Positions 6,685 through 14,927 of a stretch of DNA of 55,221 nucleotides are shown here, one piece after another; positions within the stretch are counted from its first letter, which is position 1, and each line of letters starts with the position of its first letter. Below the pieces are notes generated by a model. The model did no database searches, was not told the origin of the DNA, and saw only the letters and a list, made by a program, of their open reading frames with translations. Origin of the DNA: Xylophilus ampelinus (GTDB lineage Bacteria; Pseudomonadota; Gammaproteobacteria; Burkholderiales; Burkholderiaceae_C). The stretch covers positions 1-55,221 of the forward strand of contig NZ_CABFMN010000097.1 in assembly GCF_901875635.1 (NCBI RefSeq). The letters are read 5' to 3'. Both the position numbers and the translations under genes were made by a program.

Positions 6685-7572
6685 TCACACGGCCGGCTTG
6701 TCGCTCGGCGTCTGGATGTTGTCCTTGAGCTCCTGGTTCATCGGCAGGCCGATGGCCTGGTTCTTGGGCGGGATCGGGCCCATGAACCACTTGTTGTAGA
6801 GCTTCTCGAACTCGCCGGATTTCATCATGCCGGTGATCACGCCGTCGACCAGCGCCTTGAACTTGGGATCGTCCTTGCGCAGCATGCAGGCGTAGGGCTC
6901 GACCTGCAGCGCGTCACCCACCACGTCGAGCGCGGCGGGATCCTTCGCGTTGGCCTTGAGGCCGAAAAGCAGGATGTCGTCCATCGGGAAGGCCGAGGCG
7001 CGGTCGGTCTCGACCAGCAGCAGCGCATCGGCATGGTCCTTGGTGCCGATGACGTCGAGGTCGAGCTTCTTCTCGTCGTTGTACTTGCGCACGACCAGCA
7101 TGTTGGTGGTGCCGGTGGTGATGGCCACCTTCTTGCCCTTGAGGTCGGCCCAGTTCTTGATGCCCGAGCTCTTCTTCACCAGCAGGCGCGTGCCGGTGTA
7201 GAAGTGGTTGATGGCGAAGTCCACCTCCTTGCCGCGCGCGGTGTTGTTGGTGGTCGAGCCGCATTCCAGATCGATCGTGCCGTTGGACAGCAGCGGGATG
7301 CGGTTCTGCGAAGTGACGGCCATCCAGCCCACCTCGAGGTTCGGCTTGCCCGTCTGCTTCTTCACCGCGGCGACCACGGCATTGGCGATGTCGACCGCGA
7401 AGCCGATCGGCTTGCCCGGTGCCTCGAGGTAGCTGAAGGGCACCGAGGATTCGCGGTACGCCAGCGTGATCTTGTTCGCCTCGGCGACCTTGGCCAGCGT
7501 GTCCGCGGCCTGGGCCCCGGTGGCGGCCATCGCGGTCAGCAGCACGGCGGAAGAAAGAACGGAGAGCTTCAT
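6685..7572 (-). CDS. Amino-acid ABC transporter substrate-binding protein (glutamate/aspartate type)
   Basis: A 295-residue periplasmic binding protein of family 3 (GltI/AatJ-like). It has a signal peptide (MKLSVLSSAVLLTAMAATGA, cleaved near QAAD), then RESSVPFSYLEAPGKPIGFAVDIANAV (cited by position, about residues 40-66), the ligand-pocket CGSTTNNTARGKEVDF and ITTGTTNMLVVRKYN, and the C-terminal FEKLYNKWF. These features fit glutamate/aspartate binding. No permease or ATPase gene is adjacent, so it must work with a transporter encoded elsewhere or act as an orphan. It is divergent from a D-amino-acid dehydrogenase gene 308 bp away. The ATG at 7572 begins the signal peptide. Confidence 0.9.
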   Translation of the reverse strand: MKLSVLSSAVLLTAMAATGAQAADTLAKVAEANKITLAYRESSVPFSYLEAPGKPIGFAVDIANAVVAAVKKQTGKPNLEVGWMAVTSQNRIPLLSNGTIDLECGSTTNNTARGKEVDFAINHFYTGTRLLVKKSSGIKNWADLKGKKVAITTGTTNMLVVRKYNDEKKLDLDVIGTKDHADALLLVETDRASAFPMDDILLFGLKANAKDPAALDVVGDALQVEPYACMLRKDDPKFKALVDGVITGMMKSGEFEKLYNKWFMGPIPPKNQAIGLPMNQELKDNIQTPSDKPAV

Positions 7573-7880
7573 GGGCACCTTTCTGGGAAATGGAGCGAAG
7601 TGGAGAGAGCCTCGGTACAAGCAAGGGCCTGGCCAGTGTGGCAGTGCAGGCGGCACAGGCGGCATTCCTTTTTGCCCCGCGGCCATGCCCAAAGCTTATG
7701 GTCCGCGGCCTCGTGGCAAGCCGCCGCATGGCGGCCCATTACCCCGCGGCATGGGTGCGGGTGCTATCGGCATTTTCCAGAACTCGCCCTGCACCTTAGA
7801 GTGCGCGAATGCTCAGGAAGCGATGACCGCACGCCTGATCGACGTCCGTAACCGCCCTTCTCCTTCCCGCTTCTTCCAAC
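7573..7880. other. Divergent intergenic region, no gene seen
   Basis: A 308-bp region between the leftward binding-protein gene and the rightward dadA-like gene. It must hold both promoters. I see no strong palindrome, terminator or repeat in it. Confidence 0.5.
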
Positions 7881-9104
7881 ATGCACATCTGCGTGCTCGG
7901 CGCCGGCATCGTGGGCCTGGCCACGGCCTGGGAACTGCACCGCCAGGGCCACACCGTCACGGTGGTCGACCGCGCCCTGCCCGGCAGCGGCACCAGCAGC
8001 GGCAACGGCGCGCAGCTGAGCTACTCCTACGTCGCGCCGCTGGCCGATGCGTCGATCTGGGCCCAGCTGCCGCACCTGCTGCTGGCGGCCGATTCGCCGC
8101 TCAAGCTGCGGCCGCAGCTCGATCCGCACCAGTGGCGCTGGGGCATCGAATTCCTCGCCGCCTGCAACGCGGGCACCGCCGCCGCGACCACGAAGCGCCT
8201 GCTGGCCCTGGCCGCCCGCAGCCGCGAGGGCTTCGAGGCCATGCGTGCCGAACTCGCGCCCGATTGCGACTTCTCGGCCACCGGCAAGCTGGTGCTCTAC
8301 CGCAGCCCCGCCGGCGTGGAGGCGGCCCGCCGCCAGGTCGAGCTGCAGCGCACGCTCGGCGCCGCGCCACAGACGATCGTCACGCCCGAGGAATGCGCCG
8401 CGCTGGAGCCCGCCCTCGCCGGCTACCACCGCCAGATCGCCGGCGGCGTGCACACGCCCAGCGAATGCGCGGCCGATTGCCTCAAGGTCTGCCAGGCGCT
8501 GGCGGCGGCGCTGTCGGCACGCGGCGTGCGCTTCGTGCTGGGCCATGCGGTGCAGGCCTTCGACCGCCAGGGACGAGACGTTGCGGCCGTGCAGACAGAG
8601 GCCGGCCCCCTCGCTGCCGACGCCTTCGTGATGGCGCTGGGCACTGCCTCGGCCCGCTTCGGCCGCCAGCTCGGCGCGCATGTGCCGGTCTACCCGCTCA
8701 AGGGCTACAGCATCACCGTGCCGGTCGATCCCGCGCCCGGTGCCGCGCCGCGCGTGAGCGTGACCGACAGCGCCCGCAAGACTGTCTTCGCGCGCCTGGG
8801 CGACCGGCTGCGCGTGGCCGGCATGGCCGAGCTGGTGGGTGAAGATGCACGCATCCCGCAGGACCGCATCGACACCCTCATCGCAGCGACGAAAGCCGTC
8901 TTCCCGCGCGCCGCGCGCGACTTCGACGCGCCCGAGCCCTGGACCGGCATGCGCCCCGCCACGCCCAGGGGCACGCCCCTCGTCGGCGCCCTGCCCGGTG
9001 CGCCGCGCAACCTGCTGTTCAACACGGGGCACGGAGCGTTGGGGTTCACGCTGGCGTTCGGGACGGCGCGAGAGGTGGCACACCGGTTGCCATCGGCCGA
9101 CTGA
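7881..9104 (+). CDS. D-amino-acid dehydrogenase-like FAD oxidoreductase
   Basis: A 407-residue DAO-superfamily flavoprotein close to DadA, which oxidises D-amino acids (D-Ala preferred) to 2-oxo acids and passes electrons to the respiratory chain. The FAD-binding GAGIVGLATAWEL begins at residue 7, followed by the DadA-type SGNGAQLSYSYVAPLA. The C-terminal signature is WTGMRPATPRGTPLVGALPG then NLLFNTGHGALGFTLAFGTA. It is about 25 residues shorter than E. coli DadA. No alanine racemase (dadX) gene follows, so the substrate may be another D-amino acid. The ATG at 7881 is directly at the nucleotide-binding strand, as in the family. Confidence 0.88.
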   Translation: MHICVLGAGIVGLATAWELHRQGHTVTVVDRALPGSGTSSGNGAQLSYSYVAPLADASIWAQLPHLLLAADSPLKLRPQLDPHQWRWGIEFLAACNAGTAAATTKRLLALAARSREGFEAMRAELAPDCDFSATGKLVLYRSPAGVEAARRQVELQRTLGAAPQTIVTPEECAALEPALAGYHRQIAGGVHTPSECAADCLKVCQALAAALSARGVRFVLGHAVQAFDRQGRDVAAVQTEAGPLAADAFVMALGTASARFGRQLGAHVPVYPLKGYSITVPVDPAPGAAPRVSVTDSARKTVFARLGDRLRVAGMAELVGEDARIPQDRIDTLIAATKAVFPRAARDFDAPEPWTGMRPATPRGTPLVGALPGAPRNLLFNTGHGALGFTLAFGTAREVAHRLPSAD

Positions 9105-9117
9105 GCATCACCGCACC

Positions 9118-9816
9118 TTAGCCACCGCCTGCGCCCAGCCGGGAAAGTGTGGCGGCGGAAGGAGGTACCTCGAGCACGCTTTGCAAAGTGTCGAGCACGT
9201 TGTCGACGGCGTAGGGAGTCGACCACAGACGACTCTTGAACCCGTCCTTCAAAGCCGCGTCCTGCGCCGCTTCCCAGGCAGCCCACACAGCATTGCCGTA
9301 GATACCTCCGGCCAGCGAGAAGCGTTGCTCGAGCAATGGCCGAGGCACCTGGGGCAGCAGTTCGGCCAAGTGCGCGAAACAGCGCTTGTAGCCGGTGTTC
9401 CAGCGATCCTCCAGCGCTTCTCGCAAGAACTCACGCTGGTTGAGTTGCAGATTGGCGACCATGCGGATGTAGGTGGCCTGGCCGGTGCGCTCCGATAGCG
9501 CCAGCAAGGGCAGCGTCAGCGCCTCGATCATCGACCGTACCGTCACCTGCCCCTCGGCCTCCAGCCGGTCGAGCATCGACTGACGGTGCTCGTCGATGAG
9601 CCGCGCGCCGTCGACGAGCAACTCCGCCGCCAGCGCCTGCTTGCTGCCGAAGTAGTAACGCAGCGATGCGTTGTTGCGCTGCCCGGCCGCCGACACGATG
9701 TCCTGGACGCCCACGCCGTCCAGCCCCCGCTCCGCGAACAGCCGCTGCGCGACTTCCTTGAGTCGCGCACGCGTCTCCTGGCCGTCTACGCGCAGGGTTT
9801 TACCTGATGGAGTCAA
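9118..9816 (-). CDS. TetR/AcrR family transcriptional regulator
   Basis: A 232-residue TetR regulator. The helix-turn-helix occupies about residues 30-55 (GVQDIVSAAGQRNNASLRYYFG), preceded by the classic helix ETRARLKEVAQRLFAERGLD. The start codon appears to be TTG at 9816 (MTPSGKTLRV); no ATG lies further upstream before the AT-rich spacer. It is divergent, across only 62 bp, from the monooxygenase-hydrolase fusion gene, and is therefore its most likely regulator. The spacer contains short TTAG/CTAA inverted repeats. The inducer is probably the aromatic substrate or a product, by inference. Confidence 0.88.
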   Translation of the reverse strand: MTPSGKTLRVDGQETRARLKEVAQRLFAERGLDGVGVQDIVSAAGQRNNASLRYYFGSKQALAAELLVDGARLIDEHRQSMLDRLEAEGQVTVRSMIEALTLPLLALSERTGQATYIRMVANLQLNQREFLREALEDRWNTGYKRCFAHLAELLPQVPRPLLEQRFSLAGGIYGNAVWAAWEAAQDAALKDGFKSRLWSTPYAVDNVLDTLQSVLEVPPSAATLSRLGAGGG

Positions 9817-9828
9817 AAGATCACCTTG

Positions 9829-9861
9829 CTAACTTAGTTGTTCTAAATCGCTTAATTAATC
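9829..9861. promoter_or_regulatory. AT-rich divergent promoter/operator between tetR and the fusion gene
   Basis: This 62-bp divergent spacer is AT-rich compared with its surroundings. It holds CTAACTTAG, TTAGTTGTTCTAA and the 8-bp palindrome TTAATTAA in close series. These short inverted repeats are candidate binding sites for the divergently encoded TetR protein. The exact operator cannot be fixed by eye. Confidence 0.4.
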
Positions 9862-9878
9862 GAATTGGAGAAACTAAC

Positions 9879-12026
9879 ATGAGGATTGTGATCGTTGGTG
9901 GCGGAATCGGCGGCCTGACCGCCGCCCTCGCCTTGCGCCATCACGGCATCGAGGCGATTGTGCTGGAGCGCGCCGCCGCGTTGAGCGAGATCGGCGCGGG
10001 CATCCAGATCGCCGCCAACGGCACGCTGGTGCTGCGCGAACTGGGGCTGGAGCCCGCCCTGGCGGCGGTCGCCACCGTGCCCGAGCGCTACGACTACCGC
10101 GACCTGGCGACGGGCCGGCTCCTGTACATCGCGCCGCTCGGCCAGGAAGCGGCGGGTCGCTACGGCGCGCTCATGTACAACGTGCACCGCGCCGACCTCA
10201 TCGACCTGCTGCATGCCGCACTGCCGCCCGGCACCGTGCGCCTGGGCGCCGAGTGCGCCGCGATCGCGCAGGACGCCCGCCAGGCGCGCGTGACGCTGCG
10301 CACGGGCGAGGTGATCGAGGCGGATGCGGTCGTCGGCGCCGATGGCATCCATTCGGTGGTGCGCACCGCCCTTCGGGGGCCGGAGGACAAGCAGTTCGCC
10401 AACATCCTGATGTGGCGGGCGCTCATCCCCAAGGCCAAGCTCGAGGGACTGCCGTTGCCGGTGGCCGGCAACAACTGGTTCGGCACCGGGCGCAACGTCA
10501 TCTCGTACTGGGTCCGGCCCGACCTGTACAGCATCCTTGCGGCCGTGCCGGCCACCGAGGTCCGGCGCGAGTCGTGGACCGAGAGCGGCGACATCGGCGA
10601 ACTGCTCGACTCCTTCCAGGGCGCGGAGCCCACCATCCAGGCCATGCTCGGCGCGGTCGAATCCAGCTTCATCACGGGCATGTACTACCGTGACCCGATC
10701 CCGAACTGGAGCACCGGCCGCATCACGCTGCTGGGCGACGCGGCGCACGCGATGGTGCCGTACCTCGCACAGGGGGCCTGCCAGTCCATCGAAGACGCCT
10801 GGGTGCTGGCGGTGTGCCTGAAGAAACACGGCGCCCAGGGCATCGAGGCAGCCCTGCTGGAGTACGAGCGCCGCCGCCAGCCGCGCACCACGCGCATCCA
10901 GGCCGGCGCGCGCTTCGCCGTGAAGATGGCGCATGAGCCCGACGAGGACTCGGTGCGCTGGCGCAATGGCCGCTGGCGCGGGCTTGCGCGCATCGACCCG
11001 CTGGCGGAGACCTCGTGGGCCTTCGCCTGGGGGCACGACATCCTCGCCGCCGCCAAGCTGCCGCCGGGCGAGGTCGTCGGCCTGAGCGCCGCCAAGGAAG
11101 GCAAGCGCATGGCGCGGCCCGAGAGCCAGCGCGCCTTCGATCTCTGGAAAGGCGCCATCGGCTCGGAAGACATCGCGCGCGGCCATCTCGGCCAGCGTGC
11201 GGCCTACGAACGCTTTCTGCTCACGCGGTTTCCGGCGCCGGCGGGCCTCGCGACCCTGCCGGCCGAACTCAACGGCGTAAAGGCGCTGCGCGTGGGCGGC
11301 GGCGCGGCAGATGCAGCGGTGCTGCATTTTCATGGCGGCGCCTACGTGATGGGGTCGGCAGCCAGTTCGGTCGAGTACGCCGGCCGCCTGAGTGCCGCGT
11401 TCAGCGCGCCCTGCTACACGGTCGATTACCGCCTGGCACCGGAGCACCCCTATCCGGCCGCCATCGATGACGCCTTCGACGCGTACCGCGGGCTTCTGGC
11501 CACCGGCGTGGCGCCGCAGCGCATCGTGCTGAGCGGCGAATCGTCGGGGGCGGGGCTGGCCCTTGCCCTCGCGATGGCGCTGCAACGCGCCGGCCTGCCA
11601 TTGCCCGGCGGTGTCTTCGCGGTCTGCCCGTTCACCGACCTCACCTTGAGCGGACCCACGGTGGCGCAGCACTCGGGCGACGACCCGGCCGCCCATCGGG
11701 ATTCACTGACTCAGCTGGCGGCCTCGTACTTCCAGGGCCACGAGCCCACCGATCCGTTGGTGTCGCCCCTCTTCGGCGACCCGGCCGAATTGCCGCCGCT
11801 GTACATCGCGGTGGTCGACGGCGAGGTGCTGCAGAGCGACGGCACCCGCTTCGCCGACAAGGCGCGAGCGGCGGGCGTGGACGTCACCCTGCGTGTGGTG
11901 CCGGACTCGGTGCACGTCTTCACGCTGTTCCCGTTCCTGCCTGAGGCGCAGGACACGCTCGAGGACGCCGGGCGCTGGCTGCGCGCCCGGCTGCAGGACG
12001 GCGCCCGGACGGCCCTGGCCGCCTGA
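9879..12026 (+). CDS. Fusion protein: FAD aromatic monooxygenase + HSL-type alpha/beta hydrolase
   Basis: A 715-residue two-domain protein in one uninterrupted frame. Residues 1 to about 385 form a class A flavin monooxygenase like salicylate or 6-hydroxynicotinate hydroxylases: dinucleotide fold VGGGIGGLTAALAL (from residue 5), the DG motif VGADGIHSVVR, and the FAD motif GDAAHAMVPYLAQGACQSIE with Gly-Asp at 286-287. Residues of about 450-715 form a hormone-sensitive-lipase family hydrolase: HGGAY at 485-489, nucleophile GESSG with Ser 555, Asp in the VVDGEVLQSD region and His in DSVHVF. Together they could hydroxylate an aromatic ring and cleave an ester or lactone of the same pathway; the substrate is unknown. 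The ATG at 9879 follows TTGGAG. Confidence 0.9.
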   Translation: MRIVIVGGGIGGLTAALALRHHGIEAIVLERAAALSEIGAGIQIAANGTLVLRELGLEPALAAVATVPERYDYRDLATGRLLYIAPLGQEAAGRYGALMYNVHRADLIDLLHAALPPGTVRLGAECAAIAQDARQARVTLRTGEVIEADAVVGADGIHSVVRTALRGPEDKQFANILMWRALIPKAKLEGLPLPVAGNNWFGTGRNVISYWVRPDLYSILAAVPATEVRRESWTESGDIGELLDSFQGAEPTIQAMLGAVESSFITGMYYRDPIPNWSTGRITLLGDAAHAMVPYLAQGACQSIEDAWVLAVCLKKHGAQGIEAALLEYERRRQPRTTRIQAGARFAVKMAHEPDEDSVRWRNGRWRGLARIDPLAETSWAFAWGHDILAAAKLPPGEVVGLSAAKEGKRMARPESQRAFDLWKGAIGSEDIARGHLGQRAAYERFLLTRFPAPAGLATLPAELNGVKALRVGGGAADAAVLHFHGGAYVMGSAASSVEYAGRLSAAFSAPCYTVDYRLAPEHPYPAAIDDAFDAYRGLLATGVAPQRIVLSGESSGAGLALALAMALQRAGLPLPGGVFAVCPFTDLTLSGPTVAQHSGDDPAAHRDSLTQLAASYFQGHEPTDPLVSPLFGDPAELPPLYIAVVDGEVLQSDGTRFADKARAAGVDVTLRVVPDSVHVFTLFPFLPEAQDTLEDAGRWLRARLQDGARTALAA

Positions 12027-12075
12027 GCGTTGCCGGGCGGACTGCCTTTCCACCGATCGTCAACAGGAGACAACC

Positions 12076-13302
12076 ATGCTTTCCATCACCCGCTGCACCA
12101 CCGCGTGCGCGCTCGCCCTGGCCAGCATCGCCGCCACCGCCGCCGGGTCCGCGCCCGTGCTGTCCGACGCCACCGTCAAGGTCGGCGTGCTCACCGACAT
12201 GAACAGCATCTTCTCGGAACTCGGCGGCAAAGGGTCGGTGCTGGCCGCGCAGATGGCGATCGACGACTACAAGGCCAGTGCGAAGCCGGCGTTCAGGATC
12301 GAGCTCATCAGCGCGGACCACCAGAACAAGGCCGACATCGGTGCCAGCAAGGCGCGCGAGTGGTACGACACGCAGCAGGTGGACGTCATCGTCGATGCCA
12401 TCAACTCGGCGGTGGCGCTCGCGGTGTCGAACGTCACGCGCGACAAGAAGAAGCTGCTGATCGCCACCGGGCCGGGCTCCATGCGCCTGACCAACGAGGA
12501 GTGCTCGCCCTACACCATCAGCTACACCTGGGACACCTATTCGGTATCGCGCCCGCAGGCACAGGCACTGACCAAGGCCGGCATCGACAGCTGGTTTTTC
12601 GTGACCGTGGACTATGCGCTCGGGCAGTCGATCGAACAGGAGGCCACGGCCGCGATCCAGTCGGCTGGCGGCAAGGTCGTCGGCACCGTGAAGCATCCGC
12701 TGAGTGCGCCCGACTTCTCGTCATTCATGCTGCAGGCGCAGGCTTCCAAGGCCAAAGCCGTGGCGATCGCGAATGCAGGCGGCGATCTGATCAACGCCGT
12801 GAAGGCAGCACGCGAATTCGGCCTGACGCCCAAACAGACCGTCGTGCCGCTGTCGGGCTCGCTCACCGATGTGCACGCCATCGGCCTGGCGGCGGCGCAG
12901 GGCATGATCGTCACCGAGGGCTTCTACTGGAACCTCAACGCGCAGACACGCGAATGGAGCCGCCGCTTCTACGACAAGCACAAGCGGATGCCCAACCTGA
13001 TCCACGCCGGCACCTACTCGGCGGTGATGAACTACCTGAAAGCCGTGGAGGCCGCGGGCAGCGACAAGGCCGACGACGTGCTGGCGCACATGAAGAAGAC
13101 GACCGTGAACGACGTCTTCGCCAGCAACGGCCGGCTGCGCGAGGACGGCCGCTTCGTGCACGACATGTACCTCATGGAGGCGAAGAAGCCGTCCGAATCG
13201 AAGGAGCCATGGGACTACTTCAACGTGAAGGCGGTGGTGCCTGGCGATCAGGCCTTCCAGCCGCTGTCGGAATCACGCTGCCCGCTGCTCAAGCGCACCT
13301 GA
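12076..13302 (+). CDS. Branched-chain-amino-acid-type (Peripla_BP_6) ABC substrate-binding protein
   Basis: A 408-residue periplasmic binding protein of the LivK/Peripla_BP_6 type. It has a signal peptide (cleavage near AATAAGSA), then VKVGVLTDMNSIFSELGGKG, the hinge region DVIVDAINSAVALAVSNV, and the second lobe WFFVTVDYALGQSIE. In betaproteobacteria many such proteins bind aromatic acids or other catabolic substrates rather than branched-chain amino acids. It starts 49 bp after the monooxygenase-hydrolase gene behind AGGAGA, so it is probably in the same operon and may bind that pathway's substrate. No permease genes are present. It ends exactly where the convergent LysR gene ends. Confidence 0.9.
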   Translation: MLSITRCTTACALALASIAATAAGSAPVLSDATVKVGVLTDMNSIFSELGGKGSVLAAQMAIDDYKASAKPAFRIELISADHQNKADIGASKAREWYDTQQVDVIVDAINSAVALAVSNVTRDKKKLLIATGPGSMRLTNEECSPYTISYTWDTYSVSRPQAQALTKAGIDSWFFVTVDYALGQSIEQEATAAIQSAGGKVVGTVKHPLSAPDFSSFMLQAQASKAKAVAIANAGGDLINAVKAAREFGLTPKQTVVPLSGSLTDVHAIGLAAAQGMIVTEGFYWNLNAQTREWSRRFYDKHKRMPNLIHAGTYSAVMNYLKAVEAAGSDKADDVLAHMKKTTVNDVFASNGRLREDGRFVHDMYLMEAKKPSESKEPWDYFNVKAVVPGDQAFQPLSESRCPLLKRT

Positions 13303-14208
13303 TCACGCGACCTGTTGCCCCAGCACCTGCTGCACACACCGCAGCATGCTTCTCACCGCCACCGACTCCCGCCCCTCGGCCGGCCGCAGGGCCCGCACCG
13401 GCACGGGCAGCTCGGGTTGCAGTGCCAGCACGTCGACCTTCGTCGCGTCGGCCGACAGGGCCGTGCAGCCGTCGACGAGCGCGACGCCCAGCCCGTGCTG
13501 CGCCATGGCGAGCGCGGCGTGATACGTCTGCACGGTGACCACGGCCTGCAGGCCCACGCCCGCCTCGCGGCAGGCCTGGCTCAGGCTCAGGCCGACGGGG
13601 TCGCGGGCATCGAGGGCGATGACCGGAACGTCGCCCAGCGCGGCCAGGTCAATGGCGCCCGTGCGCACCACGGCGGGCGGCAGCAGGCCCTTGGGCGCGA
13701 CACAGACCATACGGCTGTCGGCCAGGGTCTCGTGCGTGAGGCCGGGCGGCACGACGGGGCTGAAGGCGAAGCCGATGTCGGCCTCGCGCAGCAGCAGCTT
13801 CGAGACGATCTGAGGCGTGTGCAGCGCCTCGACATGGATCGTCACCTTGGGGTGCTTTCGGCGGAAGGCGACCAGCGCGCGCGGCAGCACCTCGTGCGTG
13901 AGCGCCATCACGGCGAGGATGCGCAGCTCCTGCGTCGCGTCGTCGGCCTGGCGCAGGTTGGCGGCGAGGCGCTGCACCTCGTCGAGCTGCGCGAACAGGC
14001 GCTCGATGTGCGGGTACAGGGCCTGCGCCTCGGCGGTGGGCGTGAGGCGGCCCTTGGCGCGGCGGAACAGCGCGAAGCCCAGCTGCAGTTCGGCATGCTG
14101 CAGGGTGCGGCTGACGGCCGGCTGCGTGACGTTGATGAGCCGGGCCGCGGCGCTCACGCTGCCGGTGAGCATGACGGCGTTGAAGACCTCGATGTGGCGA
14201 AGGCGCAT
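13303..14208 (-). CDS. LysR family transcriptional regulator
   Basis: A 301-residue LysR regulator. The winged helix-turn-helix covers about residues 4-63 (RHIEVFNAVMLTGSVSAAAR, then NVTQPAVSRTLQHAELQLGF), followed by the two-lobed inducer-binding domain (ELRILAVMALTHEVLPRALV; HGLGVALVDG). The ATG at 14208 is the family-typical start; the longer frame to 14304 would overlap the neighbouring gene. Its stop abuts the stop of the convergent binding-protein gene with no spacer. It lies just downstream of the cobalamin adenosyltransferase gene (7-bp gap), so it may be transcribed with it. Targets are unknown. Confidence 0.9.
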   Translation of the reverse strand: MRLRHIEVFNAVMLTGSVSAAARLINVTQPAVSRTLQHAELQLGFALFRRAKGRLTPTAEAQALYPHIERLFAQLDEVQRLAANLRQADDATQELRILAVMALTHEVLPRALVAFRRKHPKVTIHVEALHTPQIVSKLLLREADIGFAFSPVVPPGLTHETLADSRMVCVAPKGLLPPAVVRTGAIDLAALGDVPVIALDARDPVGLSLSQACREAGVGLQAVVTVQTYHAALAMAQHGLGVALVDGCTALSADATKVDVLALQPELPVPVRALRPAEGRESVAVRSMLRCVQQVLGQQVA

Positions 14209-14215
14209 GCGGCGG

Positions 14216-14794
14216 TCAGTCGTCCGCGGCGGGTGCGGCGGCGCGCGCCATGCGCTCGCTCTTCCAGTACACGTCGTCGCCGCCGTCCATGCGGTTGAGC
14301 ACACGGGCCAGCACGAAGAGCAGGTCGCTCAGGCGGTTGAGGTACTGGCGCAGGCCGTCGTTGAGCGGCTCTTGCGCCCCCAGCGCGACCACGGCGCGTT
14401 CGGCCCGGCGCGCCACGGTACGGCACACATGCGCCTGCGAGGCCGCGCGCGTGCCGGCCGGCAAAATGAATTCCGCCAGGCGCGGCAACGTGGCGTTGTG
14501 ATCGGCCAGCGCCTGGTCGAGCTGCAGCAGCGCCTCGGGCTTGAGCAGCGTGTAGCCGGGCATGGACAGCTCCCCGCCGAGGTTGAAGAGCTGGTGCTGC
14601 ACGTCGACGAGCAGATCGCGCACCGCATCGGGCAGCGGCTCGCACAGCAACAGGCCGATGTGCGAGTTGAGCTCGTCCACGTCGCCCATGGCGTGCACGC
14701 GCAGGTGGCTCTTGGGCACGCGCGTGTTGTCGCCCAGGCCGGTGGTGCCGTCGTCGCCGGTGCGGGTGGCGATCTGTGAGAGTCGGTTGCCCAT
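14216..14794 (-). CDS. PduO-type ATP:cob(I)alamin adenosyltransferase
   Basis: A 192-residue enzyme that transfers the adenosyl group of ATP to cob(I)alamin, making coenzyme B12. The N-terminal ATP-binding segment IATRTGDDGTTGLGDNTRVPK begins at about residue 8 (cited in part), followed by the helix GDVDELNSHIGLL. The C-terminal signature is CRTVARRAERAVVAL then YLNRLSDLLFVLARVLNR. These match the PduO/MMAB family over normal length. It starts 133 bp from the divergent FAD dehydrogenase gene. No other cobalamin genes are nearby. Confidence 0.95.
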   Translation of the reverse strand: MGNRLSQIATRTGDDGTTGLGDNTRVPKSHLRVHAMGDVDELNSHIGLLLCEPLPDAVRDLLVDVQHQLFNLGGELSMPGYTLLKPEALLQLDQALADHNATLPRLAEFILPAGTRAASQAHVCRTVARRAERAVVALGAQEPLNDGLRQYLNRLSDLLFVLARVLNRMDGGDDVYWKSERMARAAAPAADD

Positions 14795-14927
14795 GGAGGG
14801 TACTGCCTTGTGGTGATGGATGACCCGGGCGCCACGCGGCACCCATCCGTTGCAGAATGGTAGACCCCTTGCCTCACGCTCCTTCCCACGACCCTCGGCC
14901 GCGCACCGCCGGCGCCGGAGACCTGCC

